From Gammaproteobacteria bacterium (GTDB lineage: Bacteria; Pseudomonadota; Gammaproteobacteria; Steroidobacterales; Steroidobacteraceae): a stretch of 64,000 nucleotides of DNA. The stretch lies in the NCBI GenBank assembly GCA_016874295.1, contig VGUH01000001.1, forward strand, positions 1-64,000, given 5' to 3'. The notes beneath the pieces are model-generated. The model searched no databases. It was given only the letters and a program-made list of their open reading frames with translations, and had not been told where the DNA came from. Made by a program: the position numbers and the translations under genes. Of the stretch, positions 1 through 7,795 are shown piece after piece. Position 1 is the first letter of the stretch. Each line of letters opens with the position of its first letter.

Positions 1-81
1 GCGATGGTAGAGCCAGACCGCGTACTGGATGATGTCCGGTGGGAAACGGTGCCGCTTATAGGGGTTGGTGGATCGGTTCAT
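1..81 (-). CDS. IS6-family transposase, N-terminal fragment cut by the window edge
   Basis: Read leftwards from ATG at 81, the 27 visible codons begin MNRSTNPYKRHRFPPD and continue IIQYAVWLYHR. The RHRF-PDII-AVW-Y pattern is the typical start of IS6/IS26-family DDE transposases, which move by replicative transposition and form cointegrates. The catalytic DDE residues lie outside the window. The ATG overlaps the TGA of a short upstream reading frame (78-167), which suggests the element landed inside another gene. The family call rests on a short N-terminus only. Whether the element is complete cannot be seen. Confidence 0.7.
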   Translation of the reverse strand, partial: MNRSTNPYKRHRFPPDIIQYAVWLYHR

Positions 82-167
82 GCCGGGAAGGTTGCCCAAG
101 GCCGCTTAATTTGACAGTACTGAACCGCGGCATAGCCGGTGTTGCGGATTGTCGAATAGGCGTTCAT
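78..167 (-). pseudogene. small gene apparently interrupted by the IS6-type element
   Basis: A strong ribosome-binding site (GAGGAG, 9 bases upstream) precedes ATG at 167. The frame begins MNAYSTIRNTGYAAVQ and then runs into sequence that looks like the end of the insertion element (around 117-123, reading ACTGTCAAATTAAGCGG on the minus strand), stopping at 78 after 29 codons. I infer that codon 16-17 is the insertion point. The gene is not recognised. It lies 17 bp downstream of the 71-aa gene at 185-400 on the same strand, so the two were probably co-transcribed. Confidence 0.4.
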
Positions 168-184
168 TTCAATCTCCTCGGTGA

Positions 185-400
185 TCAATGCCTGGTGGCG
201 ACTCTGGGCTCCCGGCGGCCCGCGAACAAACGCGGTTTCTGATGCCCGCTTAAGGGAAACTTGACCACGTTCTGCGCCTGGACCGGGGCGAGGCCCGCAG
301 GGACCTCGAAGCGACGCCCGGTGACAACTTCCGCCTGGCGCCGCTGACCCTCGGCCAGGAGGTCCAGGAAGTTCAGAAATCCCTGTAAACGACCGTTCAT
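185..400 (-). CDS. uncharacterised 71-aa protein
   Basis: ATG at 400 is preceded by a good GAGGAGATAACC ribosome-binding site, so this frame is probably expressed. The product starts MNGRLQGFLNFLDLLAEGQ and has no membrane segment or recognisable catalytic motif. Its last 25 residues (VVKFPL, then RLFAGRREP) match in pattern the end of an upstream reading frame on the same strand that stops at 461 (HKFPL, then RLFGGRRA). These look like the tails of two tandem paralogous genes, the first truncated. I do not recognise the family and infer no function. Confidence 0.4.
   Translation of the reverse strand: MNGRLQGFLNFLDLLAEGQRRQAEVVTGRRFEVPAGLAPVQAQNVVKFPLSGHQKPRLFAGRREPRVATRH
200..263. repeat. 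64-bp imperfect direct repeat, copy 1
   Basis: Bases 200-263 and 464-527 align over 64 positions without gaps. Identity is strongest in GAACAAACGC and in the terminal TTAAGGGAAACTTG. On the minus strand both copies are read in the same frame and give similar peptides (KFPL, RLF, GRR), so the repeat is probably two related gene 3' ends rather than a site-specific recombination element. Confidence 0.6.
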
Positions 401-463
401 GGTTATCTCCTCATTCCGTTCCGGGCGTCGGGCACCGCGCCCATTCGCCCTTCGTTCGGGCTA

Positions 464-527
464 GACTTTGAGCGCCCGGCGACCGCCGAACAAACGCATT
501 AACTCAAGCTTCGTTAAGGGAAACTTG
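464..527. repeat. 64-bp imperfect direct repeat, copy 2
   Basis: This is the second copy of the repeat at 200-263. It ends exactly where the LysR-derived reading frame begins (GTG at 527). The coincidence suggests the repeat end is the rearrangement junction that removed the N-terminal half of the LysR gene and the 5' part of the minus-strand paralogue. Confidence 0.55.
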
Positions 528-1234
528 TGCCTGCTTCCGCCTACGGACGACTGCCGCTCAACGCGCTGCGCGAGATACGCATGCAGCGCGCGAGCGGCAT
601 CGTCTACATCTCGACGCTCGCTTCGCTGCTGCAGAAGTGGGTGACGCCGCGGCTGCACCGGCTGCACACGCGGTTCCCGGAGATCCGCGTCGACTGGCAC
701 ACCTCGCGCGAGGCGGTCGACTTCACGCGCAGCGACTTCCACGGCGCGGTGCGCCTCGCCGAGCGCGCGTCGGCGGGACTCGAGGCCGACGCGCTGATGG
801 ACGAATGGCTGGTCGTCGTCGCCTCGCCGAAGCTCTACAGGAAGTTCGGCTCACTCGACGAGCGCGACAGCCTCGAGGGGATCCCGATGCTGCAGGCGCG
901 CGACGAGCCCTGGGCGCGCTTCGAGAAGAGCGCGGCGCCCGCGCCCTGGCCCGCGGGACCGGCCATCATCGACGACTCGGTGAGCGTGATCTCGGCCGTG
1001 ATGGAGGGGCTCGGCTACGCGCCCGCGCGCTGGTCGATCGCGGCCAACGACCTGGACAACGGCAATCTCGTGCTCGCCAGCAAGACGATCGTGCCCTCGC
1101 GGTTCAGGTACTGGTTCGTCTGCCCGCCCGCCTACGCCGAGCTGCCGATGGTGCTCGCCCTTCGCCAGTGGCTGCGCGAAGAGGCCGCGGCATTCCCGAA
1201 GCCGGACGACTGGCTGGGCCGCCGCTACCGCTGA
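527..1234 (+). pseudogene. LysR-type regulator lacking its DNA-binding domain
   Basis: The 235-aa frame matches the effector-binding half of a LysR-type regulator: a segment near RASGIVYISTLASLLQKWV, then the HTSREAVDF, LVVVASP, DDSVSVISAVMEGLG and FRYWFVCPP stretches typical of the GcvA-like branch. LysR proteins are normally about 300 aa and begin with a winged helix-turn-helix of about 60 residues. That part is absent, and the frame opens at a GTG lying on the end of a 64-bp repeat. It is therefore a truncated gene, unlikely to bind DNA. It overlaps gmk by one base (TGATG), so any transcript crossing it would also reach gmk. Confidence 0.75.
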
Positions 1235-1851
1235 TGAAACGCGGACATCTCTACGTGATCGCGGCGCCGTCGGGTGCCGGCAAGACCAGCCTGCTGCACG
1301 CGCTGATGCGGCGCCGGCCCGGCGTCGGCTTCTCGGTCTCCTGCACGACCCGCCCGCCGCGGGCCGGCGAACAGGACGGCCGCGACTATCACTTCATCGG
1401 GCGCGAGGAGTTCGAACGCCTAGTCGCCGCGGGCGAGTTCATCGAGCACGCGAACGTATTCGGCAACCGGTACGGAACGCGCAGGAGCGTGGTCGAGGCC
1501 GCGCTCGTCGCCGGCCGCGACCTGATCCTCGAAATCGACTGGCAGGGGGCAAGGCAAGTGCGAGAACGCCTGCCCGAGGCCGTGCAGATCTTCATCCTGC
1601 CGCCGTCGCGCGCCGAACTCGAGGCGCGGCTGCGCAAGCGCGGCAGCGACAGCGACGAGGCGATCGCGCGCCGGCTCGGCGAATCGGTCGAGGAAATGTC
1701 GCACTGGCGCGAGTTCGATTACGTGATTGTCAACCGCGACTTCGACCGGGCGCTGGCCGAGCTCGAGGCGGTGTTCGAGGGCCAGGGCGAGGCGAGCTGC
1801 CGGGACCGGCCGGAGCTCCTCGCCCTCACCCGGGAGCTGCTCGACAACTGA
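1234..1851 (+). CDS. gmk: guanylate kinase
   Basis: Phosphorylates GMP to GDP with ATP, an essential cytosolic step in guanine nucleotide supply. The 205-aa product has the P-loop APSGAGKT at residues 11-18, the GMP-binding TTRPPRAGEQDGRDYHF stretch, the LEIDWQGA motif and the lid region with RKRGSD. Length and motif order are normal. The start codon overlaps the stop of the truncated LysR frame. Downstream come rpoZ and spoT, a conserved gammaproteobacterial cluster linking GTP supply, transcription and the stringent response, with one small extra gene in between. Confidence 0.96.
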   Translation: MKRGHLYVIAAPSGAGKTSLLHALMRRRPGVGFSVSCTTRPPRAGEQDGRDYHFIGREEFERLVAAGEFIEHANVFGNRYGTRRSVVEAALVAGRDLILEIDWQGARQVRERLPEAVQIFILPPSRAELEARLRKRGSDSDEAIARRLGESVEEMSHWREFDYVIVNRDFDRALAELEAVFEGQGEASCRDRPELLALTRELLDN

Positions 1852-1926
1852 ATTACGATCCCGGGATGCCGGATTCCCTTCCCGCGGGGATTCGCTAGCA
1901 TGGTGCATCCGGGCGAGGCGCGACTC

Positions 1927-2226
1927 ATGGCAGACAAGGACCCTAAGGGAATCGACCGTCGCTGGCACGCGGTTTCGGTCAAGCCGGGGGCGACGGCCTG
2001 CAATGCAGCCATTTCCGGCAAGAGCCGCCGCTGGCTGTCGCGCGAAGCGCCCCTGCTGTCCCTGCCGGGCTGCACCCGGCCCGACACCTGCCAGTGCACC
2101 TACAGCCATCACGACGATCGCCGCGCCAGCACCCGCCGGGCAGACGACCTGGACGCGTTCGCCCGCTCGCCGCGGATTGGCAACGAACGGCGCAGCCGCA
2201 AGAACCGGAGGGGCCAGACCCCTTGA
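1927..2226 (+). CDS. small Cys/His-rich conserved-looking protein
   Basis: The 99-aa product contains WHAVSV near residue 13, Cys25, and a compact cluster around residues 49-66 (GCTRPDTCQCTYSHHDDRR) with three cysteines and two histidines, then a basic tail. From memory, short proteobacterial proteins share the CxCxYxHxxDRR pattern. I cannot name the family and no function is assigned. A zinc-binding fold is a reasonable guess. The start is taken as ATG 1927 because GAGG lies about 8 bases upstream; an in-frame ATG at 1900 is the alternative. Its stop codon sits inside the hairpin at 2207-2248. It separates gmk from rpoZ. Confidence 0.6.
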   Translation: MADKDPKGIDRRWHAVSVKPGATACNAAISGKSRRWLSREAPLLSLPGCTRPDTCQCTYSHHDDRRASTRRADDLDAFARSPRIGNERRSRKNRRGQTP

Positions 2227-2248
2227 AACCAAGGGGATTGCCCCCTCC
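2207..2248. repeat. G/C-rich inverted repeat (REP-like or terminator)
   Basis: Arms GGAGGGGCCAGACCCCTTG and CAAGGGGATTGCCCCCTCC can pair over about 17 of 19 positions around a short AAAC loop. No U-tract follows, so it is not a textbook intrinsic terminator. It sits between the small gene at 1927 and rpoZ and overlaps the small gene's stop codon. A second hairpin of similar style lies at 23867-23912. Confidence 0.5.
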
Positions 2249-2317
2249 GTGATGGCCTCGGCACCATTCATTAGGGTATGATTTTGGGTCCAATTCCCTG
2301 AAATCACGGTCTTTTCC

Positions 2318-2599
2318 ATGGCCCGCATCACCGTCGAAGACTGCCTTACCACGGTCGACAACCTGTTCGACCTGGTCCTGCTCGCCGCCAAGCGTTCGCG
2401 CCGCCTCGTCAATGGCGCTGAAGCCTGCGTCGACTGGGAAAACGACAAGCCCACGGTGGTGGCGCTGCGCGAAATCGCGGAAGGCAAGATCACCATCGAC
2501 CTCTTGTCCGAGCCGGATCCGGAGCCGGAGCTGATCCCCGAGAACCCGCTCGACTTCGGCGTCGATTTCCGCGCCCCGCAGCTCGGCCTGGGGGACTGA
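2318..2599 (+). CDS. rpoZ: DNA-directed RNA polymerase subunit omega
   Basis: Omega helps assemble the beta-prime subunit and forms part of a (p)ppGpp site on RNA polymerase. The 93-aa product opens [19 protein letters not shown] and contains AAKRSRRL and the EIAEGKIT segment, the standard omega pattern. The acidic C-terminal tail is usual. The -10-like TATGAT at 2277-2282 may mark its promoter, but no convincing -35 was found. The gene lies 19 bp before spoT, the usual coupling with the enzyme that makes its ligand. Confidence 0.95.
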   Translation: MARITVEDCLTTVDNLFDLVLLAAKRSRRLVNGAEACVDWENDKPTVVALREIAEGKITIDLLSEPDPEPELIPENPLDFGVDFRAPQLGLGD

Positions 2600-2618
2600 C
2601 CGCGAGCGCGCCCGCCCG

Positions 2619-4769
2619 ATGAACTACGCGTCTTCCATCCTCGGGCTCCTGCCGGGCGGAAGACGCGCTCCCGGGATCGGGCAGTTCATCACCAAGATCG
2701 AGGGCTATCTCCCGCCCGACCAGGTCGAGCGGGTGCGCGAGGCTTTCGACTACGCCGAGACCGCGCACAAGGGCCAGAAGCGCCGCTCCGGCGAGGCCTT
2801 CATCACCCACCCGGTCGCGGTGGCCGACATCCTGGCGGACCTGCACCTCGACGGCGCGACCCTGCAGGCGGCGATCCTGCACGACGTGGTCGAGGACACG
2901 CCCTCCTCGATGGCCGAGGTCACGGAGAAGTTCGGCCAGGAAGTCGCCGAGATCGTCGACGGCGTCACCAAGCTCGACCAGATCCAGTTCAAGAGCCCCA
3001 AGGAGGCGCAGGCCGAGAGCTTCCGCAAGATGCTGCTCGCGATGGTGCGCGACATCCGCGTGATCATGGTCAAGCTCGCGGACCGCACGCACAACATGCG
3101 CACCCTGTCGGCGATGCCGCCCGAGAAGCGCCGCGCGGTGGCGCGCGAGACGCTCGACATCTACGCCCCGATCGCGAATCGCCTCGGCATCCACTCGGTC
3201 AAGCTCGAGCTGGAGGAGATCGGCTTCCGCACGCTCTACCCGCAGCGTTACCGGATCATCGAGCGGGAGCTGAAGCGCGCGCGCGGCAACCAGCGCGAGT
3301 TCCTGCCCAAGATCGTCAAGGCGGTGCGCAAGTCGCTCGCCGACGCCGGCGTCAACGGCCGGGTCGAGGCGCGCGAGAAGCACCTGTACAGCGTGTACGT
3401 GAAGATGCGCCGCAAGCACCTGTCGCTGTCGCAAATGGTGGACATGTTCGGCATCCGCATCATCGTCGGCAGCGTCGACGAGTGCTACCGCACGCTCGGC
3501 CTGGTGCACGGCCTGTACCGGCCGATGCCGGGGCGCTTCAAGGACTACATCGCGATCCCGCGCGTCAACGGCTACCAGTCGCTGCACACTTCGCTGTTCG
3601 GGCCGAACGGCACGCCGATCGAGGTGCAGATCCGCACCCAGGACATGCATCGCCTGGCCGAGTCCGGGATCGCGGCGCACTGGCAGTACAAGACCGGGGA
3701 GCAGGACGGCGAGACACAGCAGGCCCGCGCCCGCGAGTGGCTGCAGGGCATGATGGACCTGCACGAGGGCTCGGCCGAGGAGCTGGTCGAGAGCGTCAAG
3801 GTCGACCTGTTCCCGGACAAGGTCTACGTGTTCACGCCCAAGGGCGACATCATGCGCCTGCCGCGCGGCTCGACCTGCGTCGACTTCGCCTATGCCGTGC
3901 ATACCGGCGTCGGCCAGCGCTGCGTCGCGGCCAAGGTGGATCGCCGCCTGGTGCCGCTGCGCACCGTGCTCCGCAACGGCCAGACGGTCGAGATCGTCAC
4001 CGCCAAGGGCGCGCAGCCGAACCCATCCTGGGCGAGTTTCGTCGCGACCGCGAAGGCGCGCTCCGCGATCCGCCAGTACCTCAAGAACCTCAAGAAGGGC
4101 GAGGCCGCCGAACTCGGCGGGCGCATGCTGAACCAAGCGCTCGAGGAGTTCGAGCTTTCGGTGAAGAAGCTCCCCGCGGGCCGGCTCGATGAGGTCGCGC
4201 GCTCGCTGTCGCTCAGGGACGGCAACGAGCTGCTCGAGAAGATCGGCCTCGGCGAGCGCCTCGCGCGCCTGGTCGCGCGCCGGCTGCTGCCCGACGACGA
4301 CACGCGTCCGGACGCCGCGATCGCGCAGCCGCTCGCGATCGCCGGGACGGAAGGTCTGGTCGTCAGCTATGCGCGCTGCTGCTTCCCGATCCCCTACGAC
4401 GCGGTGGTCGCATACCTGTCGAGCGGGCGCGGCGTGGTGATTCACCGCGAGAGCTGCTCGAACGTCGCCGCCTTCGGCAAGCAGCCGGACAAGTGGATCC
4501 CCGCGGTCTGGCAGAAGGACCAGCAGCACCTGTTCAGCGCGGGCCTGCTGGTCGAGGCCCGCAACCGCATGGGCATCCTGGCCGAGGTCGCGACGCGCAT
4601 CGCCGGCGAGCAGAGCAACATTAGCCACGTCAACGTGGACTCCTCGCAGGGCGACCACTCGACCATCCTGTTCGAGATCCAAGTCAAGGGCCGCGCGCAC
4701 CTCGCGCGCCTGATCCGCGCGATCCGCAGCATGCCGGACGTCATGAAAGTTGAACGGAGCCTCGCGTGA
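2619..4769 (+). CDS. spoT: bifunctional (p)ppGpp synthetase/hydrolase, SpoT type
   Basis: Makes and degrades the alarmones ppGpp and pppGpp in the stringent response. The 716-aa product has an intact HD hydrolase domain (THP at 63-65, HDVVEDT at 88-94), so degradation should work. A synthetase domain follows (GRFKDYIAIPRVNGYQSLHT region), then a TGS domain (VYVFTPKGDIMRLPRG) and a C-terminal ACT domain (residues about 645-715). An intact HD motif favours SpoT over RelA. It follows rpoZ and overlaps ridA by the GTGA junction at 4766-4769. Confidence 0.96.
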   Translation: MNYASSILGLLPGGRRAPGIGQFITKIEGYLPPDQVERVREAFDYAETAHKGQKRRSGEAFITHPVAVADILADLHLDGATLQAAILHDVVEDTPSSMAEVTEKFGQEVAEIVDGVTKLDQIQFKSPKEAQAESFRKMLLAMVRDIRVIMVKLADRTHNMRTLSAMPPEKRRAVARETLDIYAPIANRLGIHSVKLELEEIGFRTLYPQRYRIIERELKRARGNQREFLPKIVKAVRKSLADAGVNGRVEAREKHLYSVYVKMRRKHLSLSQMVDMFGIRIIVGSVDECYRTLGLVHGLYRPMPGRFKDYIAIPRVNGYQSLHTSLFGPNGTPIEVQIRTQDMHRLAESGIAAHWQYKTGEQDGETQQARAREWLQGMMDLHEGSAEELVESVKVDLFPDKVYVFTPKGDIMRLPRGSTCVDFAYAVHTGVGQRCVAAKVDRRLVPLRTVLRNGQTVEIVTAKGAQPNPSWASFVATAKARSAIRQYLKNLKKGEAAELGGRMLNQALEEFELSVKKLPAGRLDEVARSLSLRDGNELLEKIGLGERLARLVARRLLPDDDTRPDAAIAQPLAIAGTEGLVVSYARCCFPIPYDAVVAYLSSGRGVVIHRESCSNVAAFGKQPDKWIPAVWQKDQQHLFSAGLLVEARNRMGILAEVATRIAGEQSNISHVNVDSSQGDHSTILFEIQVKGRAHLARLIRAIRSMPDVMKVERSLA

Positions 4770-5146
4770 CCCGACGAATCATCCATACCGACCGTGCACC
4801 CAGGGCGATCGGCCCCTACTCGCAGGCCGTCGCCGCCGGCGGCGCGGTTTATCTCTCCGGCCAGATCGGGCTCGACCCCGCGACCACCGAGCTGGTCAAG
4901 GGCGGCATCGAGGCCGAGGCGCGGCGCGTGTTCACGAATCTCGCCGCGGTCGCCGGGGCCGCGGGCTCGAGTCTCGCCGCCGCGGTGCGCGTCACGATCT
5001 ACCTGAAGGACTTCGCGGACTTCGCGACCGTCAACGGGATCATGCAGGAGTTCTTCAGCGAGCCTTACCCGGCGCGCGTGACGATCCAGGCGGCCGCGCT
5101 GCCGCGCGGCGCTGCGATCGAGGTCGACTGCATACTGGTGCCGTGA
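4766..5146 (+). CDS. ridA: RidA family enamine/imine deaminase
   Basis: RidA proteins hydrolyse reactive 2-aminoacrylate and related enamines released by PLP enzymes, protecting them from damage. The 126-aa product has AIGPYSQAV near the N-terminus, LSGQIG, and the catalytic Arg in YPARVTIQ, with the family's usual length. The GTG start overlaps the spoT stop, implying translational coupling. Position between spoT and recG is common in gammaproteobacteria. Confidence 0.92.
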   Translation: MTRRIIHTDRAPRAIGPYSQAVAAGGAVYLSGQIGLDPATTELVKGGIEAEARRVFTNLAAVAGAAGSSLAAAVRVTIYLKDFADFATVNGIMQEFFSEPYPARVTIQAAALPRGAAIEVDCILVP

Positions 5147-5159
5147 CGGCGCAGGCTCC

Positions 5160-7232
5160 GTGACGATCGAACGCCGGCCGGTCACCGCGCTCAAGGGCGT
5201 CGGGCCCGCGCTCGCGAAGCGACTCGGCAGGCTCGGCATCGACACCGTCGCCGATCTCCTGTTCTGGCTGCCGACGCGCTACGAGGACCGCACGCATGTC
5301 GTGCCGATCGGTTCGCTGCGCCCCGGCATGCGCGCGGCGGTCGAAGGCAGCATCGAGCTCGCGGAAGTCGTGTTCCGCGGCCGGCGCTCGTTGCTCGTGC
5401 GCCTCGCCGACGGCACGGGCTTCCTGACACTGCGCTTTTTCCACTTCAGCGGCGCGCAGCAGCAGCAACTCGTGCGCGGCGCGCGGCTCGCCTGCTTCGG
5501 CGAGGTGCGCCGCGGTAAGCACGGGCCGGAGATCGTCCACCCGGAGTATCGCGACGCCGGCGCGCCGGACACGCAGGCGGTCAAGGGCGCGCTGACGCCG
5601 ATCTACCCGGTCACCGAGGGGCTCCAGCAGGGACGCCTGCGCAACCTGACCGCGCAGGCGCTCGCGGCCGTGGACGACGACGGACTGCCCGACTTCCTGC
5701 CGGCGGAGGTGGAGCGGCGCCTTGGCCTGCCATCCCTCGGCGAGGCGCTGAAGTACGTGCATCGCCCGCCGCCGGATGCGCAGCTGGCCGTGCTCGAGGC
5801 AGGCCGGCATCCCGCGCAGCGACGCCTCGCTTTCGAAGAGCTGCTCGCGCACCAGCTGACGCTGCGCCGGCTGCGCAACGTGATCCGCCGCGATCCGGCG
5901 TGGCCGGTCGCCGCGGGCGGCACGCTCGCCGGGCGCCTGCTTGCGGGCACCGGCTTCACGCTCACGGCCGCACAACGGCGCGTGATCGCCGAACTGCGCC
6001 GTGACCTTGCGGCGCCGCACCCGATGCTGCGCCTGGTGCAGGGCGACGTCGGCTCGGGCAAGACCATCGTCGCCGCACTCGCAGCGGCCGACGTCGTCGA
6101 GGCCGGCATGCAGGCGGCGCTGATGGCGCCGACCGAGCTGCTCGCCGAGCAGCACGCGCAGAACTTCACGCGCTGGCTCGCGCCGCTCGGCCTTGCGCCG
6201 CTGCTTGTCACCGGCCGCATGCCCGCCAAGGCGCGGCGCGAGGCGGAGGCCGCTCTCGCCGGCGGCGCCGCCGGCGTCGCGATCGGCACCCACGCGCTGT
6301 TCCAGGACGAGGTGCGCTTCGCGAAGCTCGCATTCGTGATCGTCGACGAGCAGCACCGTTTCGGCGTGCACCAGCGCATGCGCCTGCGCGAGAAAGGCGC
6401 CGCGGGCCGCTACCCGCACCAGCTGGTGATGACGGCGACGCCGATCCCGCGCACGCTCGCGATGACGGCCTACGCGGACCTCGACGTGTCGGTGATCGAC
6501 GAGCTGCCGCCGGGCCGCACGCCGGTCGCGACCGTCGCGATGCCGGACTCACGCCGCGACGAAGTCGTCGCCCGAATCCGCGGCGCCTGTCTCGCGGGGC
6601 GGCAGGCTTACTGGGTCTGCCCGCTGATCGAGGAGTCGGAGCAGCTCGAGGCGCAGGCGGCCGAGGACACGGCCGCCGCGCTCGCCGCGGCGCTGCCCGA
6701 CGTCGCGGTCGGCATCGTGCACGGGCGCATGCCGCCCGCCGCGCGCGAGAAGACGATGGCGAAGTTCAAGGCCGGCGGAATCGGCCTCCTGGTCGCGACC
6801 ACGGTGATCGAGGTCGGCGTCGACGTACCGAACGCGAGCCTCATGGTGATCGAGAACGCCGAGCGCATGGGCCTCGCGCAACTGCACCAGCTGCGCGGCC
6901 GCGTCGGTCGCGGCAGCGAGGCGTCGAGCTGCGTGCTGCTCTGGCACGCGCCGCTCTCGCAACTCGCGAAGCAGCGCCTCGCCGTGCTGCGCGGGACCAA
7001 CGACGGCTTCGAGGTCGCGCGCCGCGACCTGGAGCTGCGCGGACCGGGCGAGCTGCTCGGCACGCGCCAAGCCGGGCTCATGCAGCTCAAGGTGGCCGAT
7101 CTCATGCGCGATGCCGACCTGCTGCCCGGCGTGCAGGCGGCCGCGGACGTGATGCTGCGGGCGCATGCGGATAACATTGCGCCACTCGAGCGCCGGTGGA
7201 TCGGCGGCTCGAACCGTTACGGGAAGGTATGA
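5160..7232 (+). CDS. recG: ATP-dependent DNA helicase RecG
   Basis: RecG remodels stalled replication forks and branch-migrates Holliday junctions and R-loops. The 690-aa product has an N-terminal wedge/OB region, Walker A QGDVGSGKT, the DEQH box followed by RFG, TATPIPRTLAM (motif III), and the C-terminal GRVGRGSEAS and GPGELLGTRQ elements typical of RecG. Length is normal. The start is GTG 5160, 13 bp after ridA. The stop overlaps the ubiC start in ATGA. Confidence 0.96.
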   Translation: MTIERRPVTALKGVGPALAKRLGRLGIDTVADLLFWLPTRYEDRTHVVPIGSLRPGMRAAVEGSIELAEVVFRGRRSLLVRLADGTGFLTLRFFHFSGAQQQQLVRGARLACFGEVRRGKHGPEIVHPEYRDAGAPDTQAVKGALTPIYPVTEGLQQGRLRNLTAQALAAVDDDGLPDFLPAEVERRLGLPSLGEALKYVHRPPPDAQLAVLEAGRHPAQRRLAFEELLAHQLTLRRLRNVIRRDPAWPVAAGGTLAGRLLAGTGFTLTAAQRRVIAELRRDLAAPHPMLRLVQGDVGSGKTIVAALAAADVVEAGMQAALMAPTELLAEQHAQNFTRWLAPLGLAPLLVTGRMPAKARREAEAALAGGAAGVAIGTHALFQDEVRFAKLAFVIVDEQHRFGVHQRMRLREKGAAGRYPHQLVMTATPIPRTLAMTAYADLDVSVIDELPPGRTPVATVAMPDSRRDEVVARIRGACLAGRQAYWVCPLIEESEQLEAQAAEDTAAALAAALPDVAVGIVHGRMPPAAREKTMAKFKAGGIGLLVATTVIEVGVDVPNASLMVIENAERMGLAQLHQLRGRVGRGSEASSCVLLWHAPLSQLAKQRLAVLRGTNDGFEVARRDLELRGPGELLGTRQAGLMQLKVADLMRDADLLPGVQAAADVMLRAHADNIAPLERRWIGGSNRYGKV

Positions 7233-7795
7233 ACCGATCATTTGCCGCCAAGAGCGACGCGCACCCGGTCCCGAGCTGGACCGGCCGGCTCGACGACTGG
7301 CTCCCCGCCGCGCCGGCCGCGGCCGCGGCCTGGCTTTCCGAGCCGGGACTGCTGACCGAGCGCCTGCGCACCTGCTGCAGAGGCGAGACCGCCCTGGTCG
7401 TGGTCTCGGAGGCCGAGGCGCCGCTCGCGGCCGAGGACGTGGCACTGCTGCGCGCGGCCGGCAGCGCCGCATTCGTGCGCGAGATCGAACTCACCTGCGA
7501 TGGCAGACCCTGGGTGTTCGCACAGACGCTGATTCCGCAGGCGACGCTCGCGCGCCAGCGCTGGCTCACGACGCTTGGCCGTGCGGCGCTCGGCGAACGG
7601 CTCGCCGCCGTCCCCGGTATCGAGCGCGGCCCGCTCGAGTACGCGCGTCTCGCTGCGGGCGGCCGCCTGTATCGCCGTGCGCTGCGCGAGCGGCCGGACC
7701 CACCCGCCGCACTGTGGGCGCGACGGTCCTGGTACGCGATCGAGGGTCACCGGTTGCTGGTACAGGAAGTCTTCCTGCCCGAGTCGCACGCGTGA
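7229..7795 (+). CDS. ubiC: chorismate pyruvate-lyase
   Basis: Splits chorismate into 4-hydroxybenzoate and pyruvate, the first committed step of ubiquinone synthesis. The 188-aa product carries FVREIELTCDGRPWVFAQT (substrate-pocket Arg and surroundings) and ends with the family pattern YAIEG-LLVQEVFLP, including the conserved Glu. An in-frame ATG at 7196 exists, but ATG 7229 overlaps the recG stop in ATGA and gives the more usual length. It is directly followed by ubiA, which uses its product. Confidence 0.9.
   Translation: MNRSFAAKSDAHPVPSWTGRLDDWLPAAPAAAAAWLSEPGLLTERLRTCCRGETALVVVSEAEAPLAAEDVALLRAAGSAAFVREIELTCDGRPWVFAQTLIPQATLARQRWLTTLGRAALGERLAAVPGIERGPLEYARLAAGGRLYRRALRERPDPPAALWARRSWYAIEGHRLLVQEVFLPESHA

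Noticed and set aside
464-527. 64-bp repeat as an attC site
   Set aside because: GTTAAGG does not fit GTTRRRY and no complementary RYYYAAC core with paired arms is present. The coding-tail explanation fits better.
2490-4700. 736-aa open frame on the minus strand across spoT
   Set aside because: It mirrors spoT in a high-GC genome, has His/Arg/Asp-rich low-complexity composition and no recognisable motif.
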